Below, piece after piece: positions 10,156-23,053 of a stretch of DNA of 64,000 bases. A program made the position numbers and the translations under genes. Under the pieces are notes generated by a model that ran no database searches, had not been told where the DNA came from, and saw only the letters and a list, made by a program, of their open reading frames with translations. Numbering within the stretch: the stretch's first letter is position 1; each line of letters begins with the position of its first letter. The DNA lies in the NCBI GenBank assembly GCA_900291925.1, contig UWYS01000021.1, positions 186,001-250,000 on the forward strand. The letters are read 5' to 3'. This DNA is from Thecaphora thlaspeos (Eukaryota; Basidiomycota; Ustilaginomycetes; Urocystidales; Glomosporiaceae).

Positions 10156-10204
10156 CCCGCAAGGCTTCTACCCGCAAGGCTTCTACCCGTAAGGCCTAGG
10201 CCTT
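10156..10204. repeat. 15-bp direct repeat next to a perfect palindrome
   Basis: CCCGCAAGGCTTCTA occurs twice head to tail (10156-10170, 10171-10185). A third partial copy leads into AAGGCCTAGGCCTT at 10191-10204, a perfect 14-bp palindrome. Confidence 0.85.
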
Positions 10205-10432
10205 AGGTGGTCTAGGCCTGGTGGTAGCAGCTCCCACGGCGAGTCGGCGACTCACCGCAGCCCGATCGGTCCGATCACATCGGGCTCCGGTCCGATGCGG
10301 CCGATCGCCAACACTTCCTTGGCTCGAGAGCATATATACGCTGCGAGCGAAAAGCCGTGTAGAAGAGGCAGGTCGGAAACGCTGGCCTGAAGCACGTACG
10401 TCCCCGAAAGACGACTCTTGTACAGGACGATG

Positions 10433-10448
10433 TACTGTATGTACAGTA
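10433..10448. repeat. Inverted repeat TACTGTA-TG-TACAGTA
   Basis: Two perfect 7-bp arms around a 2-bp centre, about 100 bp downstream of a TATATA sequence. Could be a regulator-binding site or part of a decayed element. Confidence 0.8.
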
Positions 10449-12446
10449 GGACCTCGATGCTGTGTTTCCGGCGCAGGACCGATGCAGCGTCGCTGCGCTA
10501 GCCCCCTTTTCATCGCCTGACACTGCACAAGGCCGAGGTGTGGCATTGATATTGGTTGGCTCGCTAGCGGGAGAAGGGCGCTGGTTGGATGACGGCGGTC
10601 TGAACAGCGATGAGAAGCACGAGACTCGGACACCATCGATACCGCTGAAGTGTAACCAGGTGGGGAGATGGAAGGAGGGCCAAGATCGACCTTGCAACTG
10701 AATCCCGACTAAAACGTGTCCCGCTTGCTTTAGCTTGCGTGCGCTACAGAGTAGTTGGCGAAGAGCGACGCCTCTTTGCCTGCTTTGTCCTTTCTCTGCT
10801 CGTTGTGGGGTGGTCCAGTGGCTTGTCTTGTCAGAGGCCCGCGTACCCTGTCCTCGTCGATCTCTCGGTGTGGCGTGAGCTGCAATGCCTGGGCTCCTCG
10901 AGCCAGGGCGGATGCTGGCGGTACCGTGGTCCTCCATCGATGGACGACGGCCTGCGAAGATGGCGAGAAAACATCGCTGGAAATCAACAGAAAAATAGCG
11001 TTGCTTCTCCATCATCTCATCAGCAGCACGAGCCGATCGAAGGCTCCATATCCTGACCTACCTCGTCGATGATACAAAACTCATGCTGCATCTCGAAGAT
11101 TGCCACAACCATTCGATCCGAAGGGCGGGAAGCAGAGCTGAATCCGGCATGTCAACTCCACCCACCTCTCGGCGGGCGTGGGGGGTCGGTCGCACCAGAG
11201 TCGCAGATACGCTGTGGTCAACTTGGTTCGCCGTACGATCCTTCTCTCGCGGGTACCCTGCAGCTCGACACCAGCTCACCGAGAATCGCCGGCGCCACGG
11301 CGTCGACGCGAGGCGAGGTCACAAAAGGAGTCGGCAGTCGATGACCGCACATGATGGCTACACGGTGGCGCACGCCTAGCTGGGGAAAGCGGGAGGGCGG
11401 GGCTCCTCTTTGGTTCCTCCCAGCGGTCGAGGGCCGTCCAGGGTCCAAAAGGCTCGCAACGACGAAAGAGGCGAGGCCTTACGCTCGACCGTTGCTCGTT
11501 GCTTCTATGTACCAAACAGGTTGGTTCCCTTGCCCCTATGCTGCGCCGACGTACGGGAGCAGCTGGTGGATGGGACAAGATTGTGGCGATCCTGATGACG
11601 ACGAGCCCATCTGGCGCGATGGGTTTAGCTTGGCTTGGCTCGAAGAATACACTACCTCGTCCCGTAGCGCTGCCCGCCTCGAAGACGGCCTCGCCTCATC
11701 GTCAAAGACCCGCTTCCACCTCAATCCGCGACAGACAATGGCCCGAAGCGTCTGCCTGCCGTAGATGGCAGCCTCCACCAGCAACCTTGATCCCCCGAGG
11801 GTCACTCGCTCACAACATATACGAGGTCCATAGATATGAAATGCCCGGTGGTGAGCCGCTTGCCCGTAGGAGTCCGACTCGATGTCGGAGCCGATACCTG
11901 CTCTATCGACGAAAGGCCAGGCGGCGCCTCTCACTCTGTTCGCCGACCCTCGCTGTCTGCAGCTGCAATCGAGTGGCAGCTGCCGTCCAAAGGCGAGGGC
12001 GTGGATCGGCGGCTGCTCCGGTAGCGCGGGGCAAAGGCGCAAGAACAGAGGGTGATTCTAACTACTTAGCACGCTACTCGTGACTTTAATCCACTGTACT
12101 GTTATAGTTGGGCATCCATCGATAATGCAAGGCACAGCGGGAGAATAATAATTAATGCGAGCGAGGAGCGGATGGCGCGGCTAGAGAGGAGAGCGCGCTG
12201 TTGGTTGTTGAGCGCGAGGCCGGCTGTTATCCGCCTTGGCGGCCTGCCTGACCTGCCTAGCCTGCCTGGCCGCCTGCGCTGCGAGGGTCGGCTCTGCCTT
12301 TGCCTTGGACAGGCGCCGTGCATGGACGTTCCGCGCTACCCACCTGCACCGGATCACACCTTTGCTGTTCCTCACCAACCAACCCCCATCACCCCTCGCC
12401 ACCCTCCTCGCCCGGCACACGCCTCCCAAGATACCCCTCACGCCCA

Positions 12447-12482
12447 CAGCTCCAGCTCCAGCTCCAGCTCCAGCTCCAGCTC
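12447..12482. repeat. (AGCTCC)n array
   Basis: About six copies in the pyrimidine-rich leader upstream of the giant PH-domain gene. Confidence 0.9.
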
Positions 12483-13484
12483 CGCCCGCCGCCCTCCGTC
12501 CGCAGTCTCATCTCAGCCGATACCCGCTCAACGGCGCCTGCCTGACGAGTGCTGAGCCCGTCGCAGTGCAGTCCCAACCTATCCACGCTACCAGCCAGGA
12601 CAGCACGCCCTTGGATACCCTCCGGCCTCTTTCTTCCCCTCGTTCGCCTTGACGACCCAGTCTCGATCATTCCTCGGCCACGCAGCTCGCTCCGCCTTCT
12701 ACAGCCAACCCGCCGACCGATCCAGCCGTGCCGCCGTCCATGGTTTCTCACACCTCACTGCCCTCATCCCCAACCGCAACCATTCGACACATCATTCTCG
12801 CCCCTCAATCCTCCCATATCCGCTTCAAACGGCTGTTCCTCTCCTCCTAGGCAGAGACAATCCCCCTCCGTCCTTCTGTCGCTGTCGCCTCCCCTCGACA
12901 GACTCCCTCTTTCCCAACCCCGTGTGATACAGCCCGCCAGCAGAAGCCTTGCTCTCCCCCGAACTCGATCCACCTCTTCCCTAAGCTGGAGCCCACCGCT
13001 GCTTCTCACCTTCGGCATTGGTCCACTTGGCCTTCCCCTTGACAGCGATAGACTCAGCTACCAGCATCGACAACGTCGTCCGGCGCGCCTCACGCGGACA
13101 TTTTCTCCCGCTCTGCATCCAATCGCCGCCGCCAACAACGCCGACGGCAAAGGGTCGTTCGGCGGCAGCGGTGGCCTCGAGACCGCCGCCGAGGCCACCG
13201 CACGCGCCAGGGCCCAATCGTGCCCGCGGCCCGTTCCCGTCAGCTCCCTCGTCCTCTCGCGTGACCACGACGAGAGCGACCGGGCCCTCGCGGAAGAGGC
13301 GCTCCGACGTGTCGAGGCGGAGGCCGCCTCGGACGTCGCTCTGGCACGTAGGGGCTCGATCTCGAGCGCATCGGGCCTCGGCAGCCTGTCCCACAGCCAG
13401 TTCTCGCGCTCGGCGCCCTCGCTGCCTCTCAGCCAGACGGTCTCGCGCTACCAAAACAACGGCGCGCTCGAGCTTCTCCCTCCG

Positions 13485-16400
13485 ATGACCCCTGCGGTGG
13501 CGGCGGCTGCGTTCCCGACGTTGGAGAGCGAACCTGCGTCTGCCCTCGTGGTGCGGAACCTCGACGAGGCACCGAGGGGATCGTGCACGCCCGCCATCGA
13601 ACCGCCGTCGTCGGCCAAGCCGCCCGGAATCTCGCGGCTACGAAACCCATGGGAGTCCCGCAGCGACGAAGATGACCTCGTCGACGAAGCCGTGAGTGGC
13701 CGCAGTCCCTAACGCGATGACATCTCGTGCAACGACGCCCTACTGACCAGCCTTGGCGCCTTCTCTCTTTTCACTCTCCCTCGCCTGCGGAACCTTGTTC
13801 CACCACAGCTGGCAAAGTGCCGGTTGAACCACGAGCTAGCCACCGAGGAGGAGGCTGTGCTGAGCATGCTCGGTTCGATGAGCCAGCAGTCGACCTCTGG
13901 CCACGAAAACAGCAGCGCCGACCGATCGCGACCACGTGCAAAGTCGATGCACTCTTCCTCCTCCGCCCACCGTCTCCGCGCGAGTCGACCGGAGCTTGCG
14001 CCTAGCCCGGCGTCGCAGTACAGCATCGCCTTCAAGTCACCCACTCCCTCCGAAGCTTCGCAGTTTTCGCAGGCCTCTGGAGCCAGCAGCAGCGGGAGGG
14101 CATCGCCGCCGCCGCCGCCTCCGCAGGGCAACAGCGTCAGGAACGCCGTCAAAGAGCGAGAAGAACTCGATCGGGCCGCCAGCACGGCGTCCGGCGCGGC
14201 GTCAGCTTCGGGTTCGGCCTCGGGGACGACGACCAGCTGGTTGGCCCGGAGTTCGGCACTGCGGAAGAAGGCGAGCTCCTACTTTTCCGCAGTCGGCCTC
14301 GACATCGGGAAGAAGGGAGAGGACGACGACAATATTGGTGACAGCGACACGCAAGAGAAGGACAAGGTAGAGACGGCTCCCAAGAACGGAAGCGAGGCGG
14401 AGGCAGCATCTGCGTCAACGGCGTCAGGAGCAGCAGAAGCATCGACGTCGGCCCAGCAACTGAGGCCACCACTGTTCAGCCGGCAGACGACGTCTGCCGC
14501 CCACTACGAGCGCCGCGGTCCGTCGAGCGCAGAGAGCGTCGGCGGCAGCGGCAGCGGCCCGAGTCCCGCCTCGCGCGGCAGCATCTTTGCCCAGATGCAG
14601 CAGCAGGATCCGCAGCAGCAGCTGCCGTCGCGCCTGGAGATGAAGCGGCCCAGCATGATGCATCGGGGCTCCGAATTCTCGACCTCGAGCAGCATTGGCG
14701 GCGGCGGTGGCCTATACGCTCGCACCGCCAACTCGTCGAGAAGGCTGCTTTCACCGACATCGCCCATCGACGGCAGCCTGATCTCGTCCCAGGGCAACGC
14801 CACCAGTCTTTGGAGCCGGCCAACCCACGTCCCCGACACGCCCAACACGTCGCACGACCCACGCTCGCCGAACCAAGCCTCGGCGCTGAGCCGCTGGAAC
14901 AGCAACAGCAACGGCAAGTTCGGCTCCGCCGCCGCCCCGGCCTCAGCGATGAGAACTGGCTACTCGCTAGATGCCGGCAGTGGCGCCGGCGACAGCAGCT
15001 TCATGTTCCAACCGAAGCTACGACGCCAGACGACCGACTGGACCGACGCCACTAGCGTCACCTCGGGCGGCGGCGGCGATGACGACGACGTCATGGACAC
15101 AGAGGCGCAGGTGACGCTCACCGCCACCGCGCCTGCAGAGACCGCCGCCAGCCGCGACCCCACAACATCAACCGCCGTCGCCGACGAGCGGGGAGACGGG
15201 ACGGGCAGCGACGTCGCTTCCGGCCTGTCGCGCCGCAATGCCAGCCGGAGCGAGTCGAGCTGCATCGGCAGCGCGGTCGCCTGCAAGAGCGTCCTGAGCG
15301 ATGCCGGCTCGACGTCGCTGTCTGAGGTCGCCCCCGCCTCGGTCTCGTCGCGTCAATCGCGCCAGTCTGCCAGCGTCAGTGTGTTGCCACTGGCCTTGGA
15401 CTCCGCCGCTCCGCTGAGCCCAATGCCCTCCTCGCCGACCAAGGCCAAAGACCTGATCCGCTTCTTCGAGACGGCCGGCACCGCAACATCGCCGCTCGAC
15501 TCGCCCAAGCGCGCCTCGGACACGCCTTCGCCGAGCAAGGTCAGCTTGCGGTCGGTCAAGAAGGCCTTCGCCGAATCCGGCAACGACCTCGACGCCCTCC
15601 AGGTCACGCCGACGAGACGGCTCGTCTTCCCTCTCGGATGCTCGAACAGCAACCCGAATACCATCTCTACCAGAGATTCTTCCTTTGGCGCGCCGACATC
15701 GTCGCAGGTCTCGCCCCTGACGGCCAAGCTGCGTGCGGGAGGCGTGGCGGGACGTTCGAGGCTGCGCACTCGAATGGGAGGGCTCGTCTCAGCGGGCGGA
15801 GGCGGCGGCATGGACGGAGGGCACGACGATGCCGATCCTTCGGATGAAGAGAATGAGGCCCCGTCGCTGGAGATGACGCCGGTGAGGGCTGGGGGAGCGG
15901 CTGCTCGCAGACGGCTGAGTGGCTCTTCAACGACCGGGCGGATCCCAAGCGGATCGAGGCCGCCATTGGCCAGCGCGTTCTTCGCTTTCGGCGGCCAGTC
16001 GGCGCACGGGCGGAGCGGATCGACCCCAGCGCCCATCACATCGACCTCGTCGCTGTCGGCAAGCGTTGGCTCGAGAGCTTTCGGCGGCGGTCTCGGAGGA
16101 GGTCCGTCCTACCGCGCTTCGATGGACCAGGCGCGCGACAGCCCGAGCAGAAACACCGGCTCGACGTCGACGGGAGCGGGCGAGGGCAAGAAGGCGGGAG
16201 GCAGCGGAGGCGGATCAGGGTTCCCCTTCCGCAGCAGCGTCCGCAACCTCGTCAACGCATTTGCTGGCAGAGGTGCGTCCGACGAGCGGGGCTCCAGCCG
16301 CAGTGGCGGCAACGGTAACAGCAACGGCAACAGCAACATCGGCAAGCCGAAGACACTTAAAAAGGCGACCAGCACCTGCTGGGACTACACCAAGGAGCCC

Positions 16401-19400
16401 TGGGAAGCGCAGCAGGCGGCGTCAGGGCCGGCGACAGGGGCGGAGGACGAAGAGGCAGATGAGAGGGACGACAACTTGAGCGTGGCCAGCCGCATGACAC
16501 TCGGCACCGTCGCGTCGTTCAAGCACAAGCTGGAGCGGGGCGACCTCCCGGCGAGCGCGGCGTCGGCGGTCGAGCTGTTGGGCGAGCCTAGCTCTACGCC
16601 GCCCGTCCGCTCCGGCATCCTCTTTTATTTCAACGTCCACCACCGCGAGCCCCACTGGCAGCGCGTCCAGGTGGTGCTGCTCCCTTCAGCGGTCGCGATG
16701 AGCTGGATCCCGGCGGGTGGCGGGCGCGAGAACGTGGTGCTCGACCTCAGGGCGTGCCGCGAGGTCCACTCGGTGCCAGGCCCGGACCATCCGAGCAGTA
16801 CCTCGGACGTCGGGGCCAGCTGCGCGAGGAGACAAGGGCTCGGCAGGCTGAGCCCCTTTCAGCTCATCTTTGACGACGGCGTCGAGAGGCTGGCCGCCGA
16901 GAGCGCGACCGAGCGCGTCAAATGGGTCGACTCGATCTGGGGCGTCACCGGTTCACCCAAGGACCGCGCCGTCAACGCCGACATGCTGGCCGAAACGAGG
17001 CAGCGGCCTTCGCAGACCGATCTGAGCGAGCTGCGATGGTCGACGCAGCAGCAGCAGCAGCCGTCGTCGTCGTCCTCTGCCAGACAGCAGCAGCAGCAGC
17101 AACAGGAGGAGACGACCGCTTCTCCTTCTCGCTGGGCTCCCAAGGATTTAACCCACGGCCGGCACTCGGACGCAGAAGGCTCGTCGGCGCTGCCAAATAC
17201 GCTCGCCTCAGGCCAGACCGCGTCGATCGCATCGCCAAGAAGGCCGCTGCCCGCCAGCCGCTCCACGAACACCGTCGCCGACGCAATCAATCGCATCGGC
17301 TCGATCTGGAAGAGCGAACTCTCGTCCGACCTCGAGACCCGCGCCGACGGCCAGCCGTCGATCGCCGAGGCGCTCGCCACCGGTCCTCCCGTCCCTCCCA
17401 AGGAGCCCGCGGCGACGACGGCCGATCCGAAGCCGGCTCTGACGCCCATCGCCACCACTACGTCGTCTGTGCTGGGCCGCCGGCAAAAAGTCCGCAGCTG
17501 GAGGAAGAAGCCCGAGGATGTGGACACGCCAGCGGCAGCGGCGAGGGAGGGCGAGGAGGGCTTCGTCCACGACTCGGCGGCCAAGACGCCCACCCTCGTC
17601 CAGCCGCCTGAGCTCGCAATCCGATCGCAGCCGGCGTCGTTCGCCGACGACCGGAGCGAGAACCGCACCCTGGCCGGCAGCGAGGCCTCCCCTCGAAAGT
17701 CGACGCACGATACGGCCAGCCACGAGATGATCGATGCGCGCCAGGAGCCTCCCGACACAGCCGCCACCAGTCGGCCGCGGCCGTGGTCGCGAACCACGCT
17801 CAGCCGCCGCAGCAAGGACGACGACGCGATATCGTCCCGAGCCGCCCAGCTGGACGCGCCGCCGGAGGACGCGACGCAGATCGAAGGGGCAGTCTCGCCC
17901 GCCGGGACCTCGCCGGACCTCGACGGCTACGAGTCGGCCCACTCGCACTCGAGTCAGATCGACGAATTCGGACCTCGGACGCCCGTCAGCGAGGCCGTCT
18001 TCAACTGGTCCCGACCCAAGCAGGACGGCGAGATCCGGCCGAGCGACTCGGCCAGCCAGCGCCCCGCCCGCAGCGAGTTTGGCACCATCACCAGCCGCGT
18101 CTCGGTCGAAGGCCGGCCGCACGCCGCAGGAGAAGCACCAACAGCCAACGCGACGACGATGACTAGAGGCGCGCCTGTGCTGACGGAGGCGAGGCTTAGG
18201 ACGGTAGACGACGCCGACGATCGGACGCCGGCCCAACGGATCCGCGACAGGGTGCTGAGTGGAAGAGGCCCGGCTCTCACCGAGAAGAATGACGACGACG
18301 AGCTCGCTGCTGCGGATGCGGGCAGCTGCGACACTAAGCTGCGACAGCAACCGCAACAGCAGCAGCCGCAGCAGCAGCAACAGGGCGCACTGCCGAACCG
18401 GCTGGGCACCGTCATCGAAGAGACCCAGTCGCAGGCGCAGAGTACGCGAGCCTCGCGCCAGCGTGGCGACCAAACGCCGGTCCTCCCGCAGACGCGCGAC
18501 AGCTCCGAGGTCGACGAGGTGATCGCATCGTCCGAGGTGATCCGGCAGAGCCTTAAGTCGCCCGCGGGCGGGAGCCACGTCTCGCGGCGCACCGAAAGCA
18601 CCTCGTACACCCAGGACGTCTACCGTCTGCTCGAACACCTCGAGGATCAGCAGCGCGCGCACATCGAACGCGAGAAGCTGATGGAAGACCAGATTCGTGG
18701 CTTCCAGGACGTCATCGCCGGCCTGCAGACGGCTAAGAGCGCCAGCGGCAGCGTCCGTTCCAAGCGGACCAACAACACGAGCGAACGCCGCCGCAGCTCG
18801 GCCGCCTCGACGTCGGGCGAGAGCCGGTCGACCAATCGGACGCAGCGCGACTCGGAGCTGGCGGCGATGCAGGAGAAGCTCGACAGTCTCCACAGCTTGG
18901 TGGCTGACATGGTGACCAGCCAGTCTCAGCAGCGCAACGTCCCTTCCCAGAGTGGCGGTGGCGAGGCGTCACCAGTACCGGAGCAGAGTCAGAGCGAGCT
19001 GGCGCGGATCGAGAGCATGTTACACAAGCTCATGGTGCGTCACGCCGCCTCGACGCCCGACCTCGCCTCTCTCAACAACGCCGCCACGCGCTCGCGCTCG
19101 ATCGTCCGCGACACCGTGCTTGCGCGCGAGCCGGGCCTGGTCCACGAGTGGGACCAGCTGCCGCCCGAGCTGCGTGGGGCGGAGCTGATGCGGAGCATGG
19201 AGGAGCGCGCTCGATACGGCCACGACGGCCGCCACGAGGCCATCGCTCAGGACATGTCGCTTCAGCGCCAGCACCGCCAACACCTCCGCCAGGGCAGCGC
19301 CCCACCGATGTCCGAAGACTGTGGCACTTACCACCCGCAGCAGCAGACCCCGCGCGCTCACGACGACCTCAACACGCCCCGGCCGGGCGACTACGACGGT

Positions 19401-22400
19401 GCCCACGACCCGCACCTCCGCGCACCATCGCGCGCGAGCATGGTCGGCTCGTCGGTCTCGATGAGCGACCTCGACTCGGTCTGTGGCCGCGTACCGGCGC
19501 GCAGCTGGATCTCGGCCGACGGTATCCCCTCGCCTCCGCCCAACTCGGAGTGGGACGTTGGTTCGATTCGCAGCAAAAGACTCTTTTCGTCGCCGATAGC
19601 AGGCGGACTCGGTGCGGGGACGCCGGCGCAGAATGTCCGAATCCATGGTGACCCATCGATGGGCGCGACGATGCCGACGCCTCGACCCGCCCTCGGCCCG
19701 ACCCAGCCGAGCGCCGGCTCGCTCGACATGGAGGCAGAGATACGCAGACGGCGCGCGAGACAGCCCGGCTCAGCCCAGCCTGGCGGGTGGTACACTTCCA
19801 AGGTGCTCGTCTCGGGCGACGGCGACGCCATTGCAGAGGTTGGAAAGGTCGAAGGGGGTGCTGCCGCTGCCGCGCCTCCCGGAGCCAAGGATCGAGGAGC
19901 CGTTGGAGCCGGGACGCCTTCCGTTCGATGGGCGCCAGGAGGACCGGCACGCGATCCGGCGCGACGCAAGGCGGTGGGAGAGGACACTCCGAGCGGCCTT
20001 GGTTTGTCGCTGGCCGCGCGCAACACCAAATCTGGCACCTTTGAAGGGCAGTGCTCCAACGTCGGCACAGGCGGCGGCAGCAATGGCGATGGTCTCCGCG
20101 CCCGCCATCCCGGCCCGCTCGACGTACGCTCCCTTGCCGTCTCCAGCGGCAACCCTGAGCTCGCAACGATCCTCGAGGCGCTCAAGCAGAGCGAGGCGGC
20201 GCGCGAGCTTCAGGTGCGTCAGCAGTCGGAGCTGGCACGCTACGTCAACGAGCTGCACGGCTGGCTTGAGAAGGACGTCGCTGAGAGGTCCAAGGAGTTC
20301 CGCATCCTGGCGACTGGCGTGACGCAGCTGCACGACGAATTCCTCGCCGCCAAGCAGGGCCGCCCCCTGCCGCCTACCAACGGCATGATGCCACTGTCAC
20401 TGCCAACAAGCGGTCCTCCGACGAGCGTGCCCATAGTGATGCCCACTATGGCGAGGAATAACGCCTCTGCAGCCACAGCTGCGGCATCGTTCGGTCCTCG
20501 CGCCATGTCGCGCGAGTCGAGCAGCCAGACGGCGACAGGGACCGAGAATCCGGCGGTCAAAGCTGCAGGTGGTATGCCGATGCCCGCCGTGACGATGGGC
20601 AACGTGCCAGTCATCCCCAACCCTTATGCGGCTGCTGCTACTCCCGCCGCTGCCCCCGCCGCCGTCCCCGCGCCGGGTGCTGCTGGTCTACCGACGATGC
20701 TGCGACCGGGCGGCAGTGCTCCGGCCGACGCAGCGCCACCGGCCGTGGCTGGCCACATCACGTTTGGCAACGGTGGTCGGTGGACGAACTTGGCGACGCC
20801 CAACCTCGACAACGGTTTCACCACGCCCGTCCGCACCGCCAAGCGACCGCAGACCCGGAAGTGGCACGCCAGCGCGCCCGCCGGACCGCGCAAGCCCGAG
20901 GAGGCGTGGTATCGGCCGGACGACGCCGTCGAGAAGCCCGCACCGAGCCCGACCAAGGCCGAGGCCGCCACCGGTAAGACCGCGAAGCAACGTCCGTCCC
21001 CGCTCAAGAACAGTAGCTACACGAGCAACGCGAGCGTCGGCAGCGCAGGCAGTGCCGCCAGCAGCACGCATAAGGCTGGGCGCAAGTTTGTCGCAGCGGC
21101 GGGCGGGGCGCTGCTGGTGCGTGCGGCGTTGAAGGAGTGGGAAAAGTTCAAGGCGCAGCAGCGCGCCGAGGGCAAGCCGGAGGATCCGATCCCGCTCGGA
21201 GCGTCGGGCAACCCGGAGCTGGATCAGCGGATCCCGTTGCCCGAGCCCATTGCCGCCAAGCTGCGGGATGCAACTGAGGCGTGCGATCAGGAGGGAGTGA
21301 CGCGCGCCGTTCGGGATGCAGCCCAGGCCGGCTTAGGGACGCAGGCCATCATCAAGCTGACTGAGCATGTCGAGAGGCTCGAGGGCGACGAGCGACGAGC
21401 CGCCGCCAAGGCCGAGGCCGAAGCGGACGATGGCAGGCTGGACGGCGACACCCTCGCGCCCTCCGAGGCGGCCGATCGGAGCGTCGGCATGCCCACCCCT
21501 TCGCCGCACAAGACTCGCTTCACCGACATCCCGGAAGAAATCGGTAGCATGGGGACGGGCAGCAGCCTCTCTGAAGATGTACATGCCAACACGAGCAGCG
21601 GTGGTGGTGGACCGAGCACGGGCGCCCTCGCGCTGGCGGTCGAAGAGATCCTCAAGCACCTGCTCGAACGCAAGGAAGAGGAAAAGAAGAGACAGGCCCA
21701 GGCGGAAGCGCTCAAGGCGAAGGAGGCGGAAAAGAAGAAAAAGGAGCAGGCGACCCATATGACGACCGCGCAGAATAAGGAGGCGGAAAAGGCCGAGCTG
21801 GTAGAGATGATTCTGAGTCGGCTCGGGCAGGAGAAGGCGAGGCAGAAAGAGGAGCTGGCGAGGCAGAGGAGCGAGCTGGATCCGAAGAGTGGTGAGTTGC
21901 CACACGACTTGAGAGCGACCCTAGCGCAGTTGGTGACCTTTTGCGGATGCGATGCGACGAGACACTGACACCGACTTTCCCACTTCTCCCTCAACCCCCT
22001 GCCTTTGAATGCACAGCGATCGAGTCGCTCGTCACGATGCTCAACACGCAGCGCGAATCGGACCGGGCTATCAAGGAAATGGCCTCTTCGCTGCTGCGCA
22101 CCACGACCGAGCAGAACGGCAAGCTAGTGGAGGCCGTCAACTCTGCGGCGCGCGAGATGCTCAAGCACAACATCAACGCGCATGCCGACGAGCTCAAGCG
22201 CACGCTCAGCAAGGAGGTGGCCGTCATGTTTGAAGATGTTGGCAAGATCCGCGAGGTGAAGCGAGCACTCGAGCACGAGATTGCCGATCTCTTCGCCATC
22301 AAGAGCCGACATCTGGCGTTTGACGCTCACGGCAATGCAGGGGGTGGGGGGATGGGGTTGAGCATGGCGATGCCTCCGCCCATCCCCTACCACGCACCAG

Positions 22401-22825
22401 CACAGATCGCACCGTACAACCCACCGATGCTTCCGCCGCAGCAGATGCAACCGCTACCGCCGATGCAACAGCCTTGGATGCCTCCGCACGCCTACGCCCT
22501 CAACCCGCCGTACCAGCCGCCACCGGGCCAAGACGGAGACGCCTTCGCTCGAGACGCGCCTGCGTCGGACAGCCGTAGCGCCCCTGCTAAGACGACAGGA
22601 GAGAAGTCGGCGCGTAAAGCGGCCGCCAAGGCGGCCAAAGTGACGGAAACGGTAGCCGGAACGGCTGCGACCAAGAAGGCGACAAAGGCGGCAGCCGCAC
22701 CTGCAGCGGCAGCGGCCGAGGCCCCAGCCGTACAGGTGGCGAGAATGGTCCCTGCCTTCCTGGGCGGTGGCAAGGATATACTGAATCCGTTCAGTATCAG
22801 CTTTGGACCGAGGGCGCCCAGATAG
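13485..22825 (+). CDS. Giant PH-domain protein with coiled coils
   Basis: Three exons are read: 13485-13691, 13809-21891 and 22017-22825, joined by introns of 117 and 125 nt (both GTGAGT), all phases consistent, giving about 3,032 aa. A pleckstrin-homology domain lies at about residues 1000-1115 (ILFYFNVHHREPHWQRVQVV, then PFQLIFDDGVERLAAESATE and VKWVDSIWGV). Coiled coils occur at about 1670-1710 (LLEHLEDQQRAHIEREKLME), near 2190 and at about 2680-2765, continuing in exon 3. The rest is Ser/Gln/Ala-rich and probably disordered. Large PH proteins of this type occur in basidiomycetes but I know of no assigned function. Binding to membrane phosphoinositides and a scaffold role are inference. 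The start is uncertain: 13485 is the first in-frame ATG, but the frame stays open and codon-biased back to about 12549 without another. Confidence 0.78.
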
Positions 22826-23053
22826 TAGGACGTCGATAGCAGCGTGAAAATGCTTGCCTTTTCGTCTTTTCCCACCTTTGGGTTCGATGTGAATGGTTTT
22901 GTTCTCTGTTTTGGAGTCTGCTTTGAATTGGAAGGAGAGGGACAAACGATAGAACACCGCTCTCTCTTGCGTCATTTCTGCATCGTGTCTGGCTGTGTAT
23001 GATGAACAAGAGCCTGGACCTGAAGAGGGACGGAAAGTGGCAGTAGGACTTTT
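22826..23053. other. Convergent 3' intergenic region
   Basis: 228 bp between the stops of the PH-domain gene (+) and SEC11 (-). It must hold both 3' ends; nothing else seen. Confidence 0.6.

Larger units (their letters stand above)
7385..13484. other. Six-kilobase gene-poor stretch
   Basis: No open frame here carries a recognisable protein motif or sustained codon bias. The first part (7385-9100) is the upstream flank of the mucin gene and includes a 21-bp T run and short tandem repeats. The middle (about 9600-12100) is less GC-rich than the flanking genes and holds direct repeats and palindromes (10156-10204, 10433-10448) and a TATATA at about 10332-10337. It may be the remains of a mobile element, but no transposase, reverse transcriptase or clear terminal repeat was seen. 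The last part (12320-13484) is pyrimidine-rich leader sequence of the PH-domain gene. Confidence 0.5.

Noticed and set aside
10275..11015. Minus-strand frame of 246 codons in the gene-poor stretch
   Set aside because: No domain, no codon bias and amino acid composition typical of random GC-rich DNA.
17208..18893. 561-codon minus-strand frame inside the giant PH gene
   Set aside because: Antisense shadow of a strongly biased GC-rich coding exon; Arg/Leu-rich without motif.
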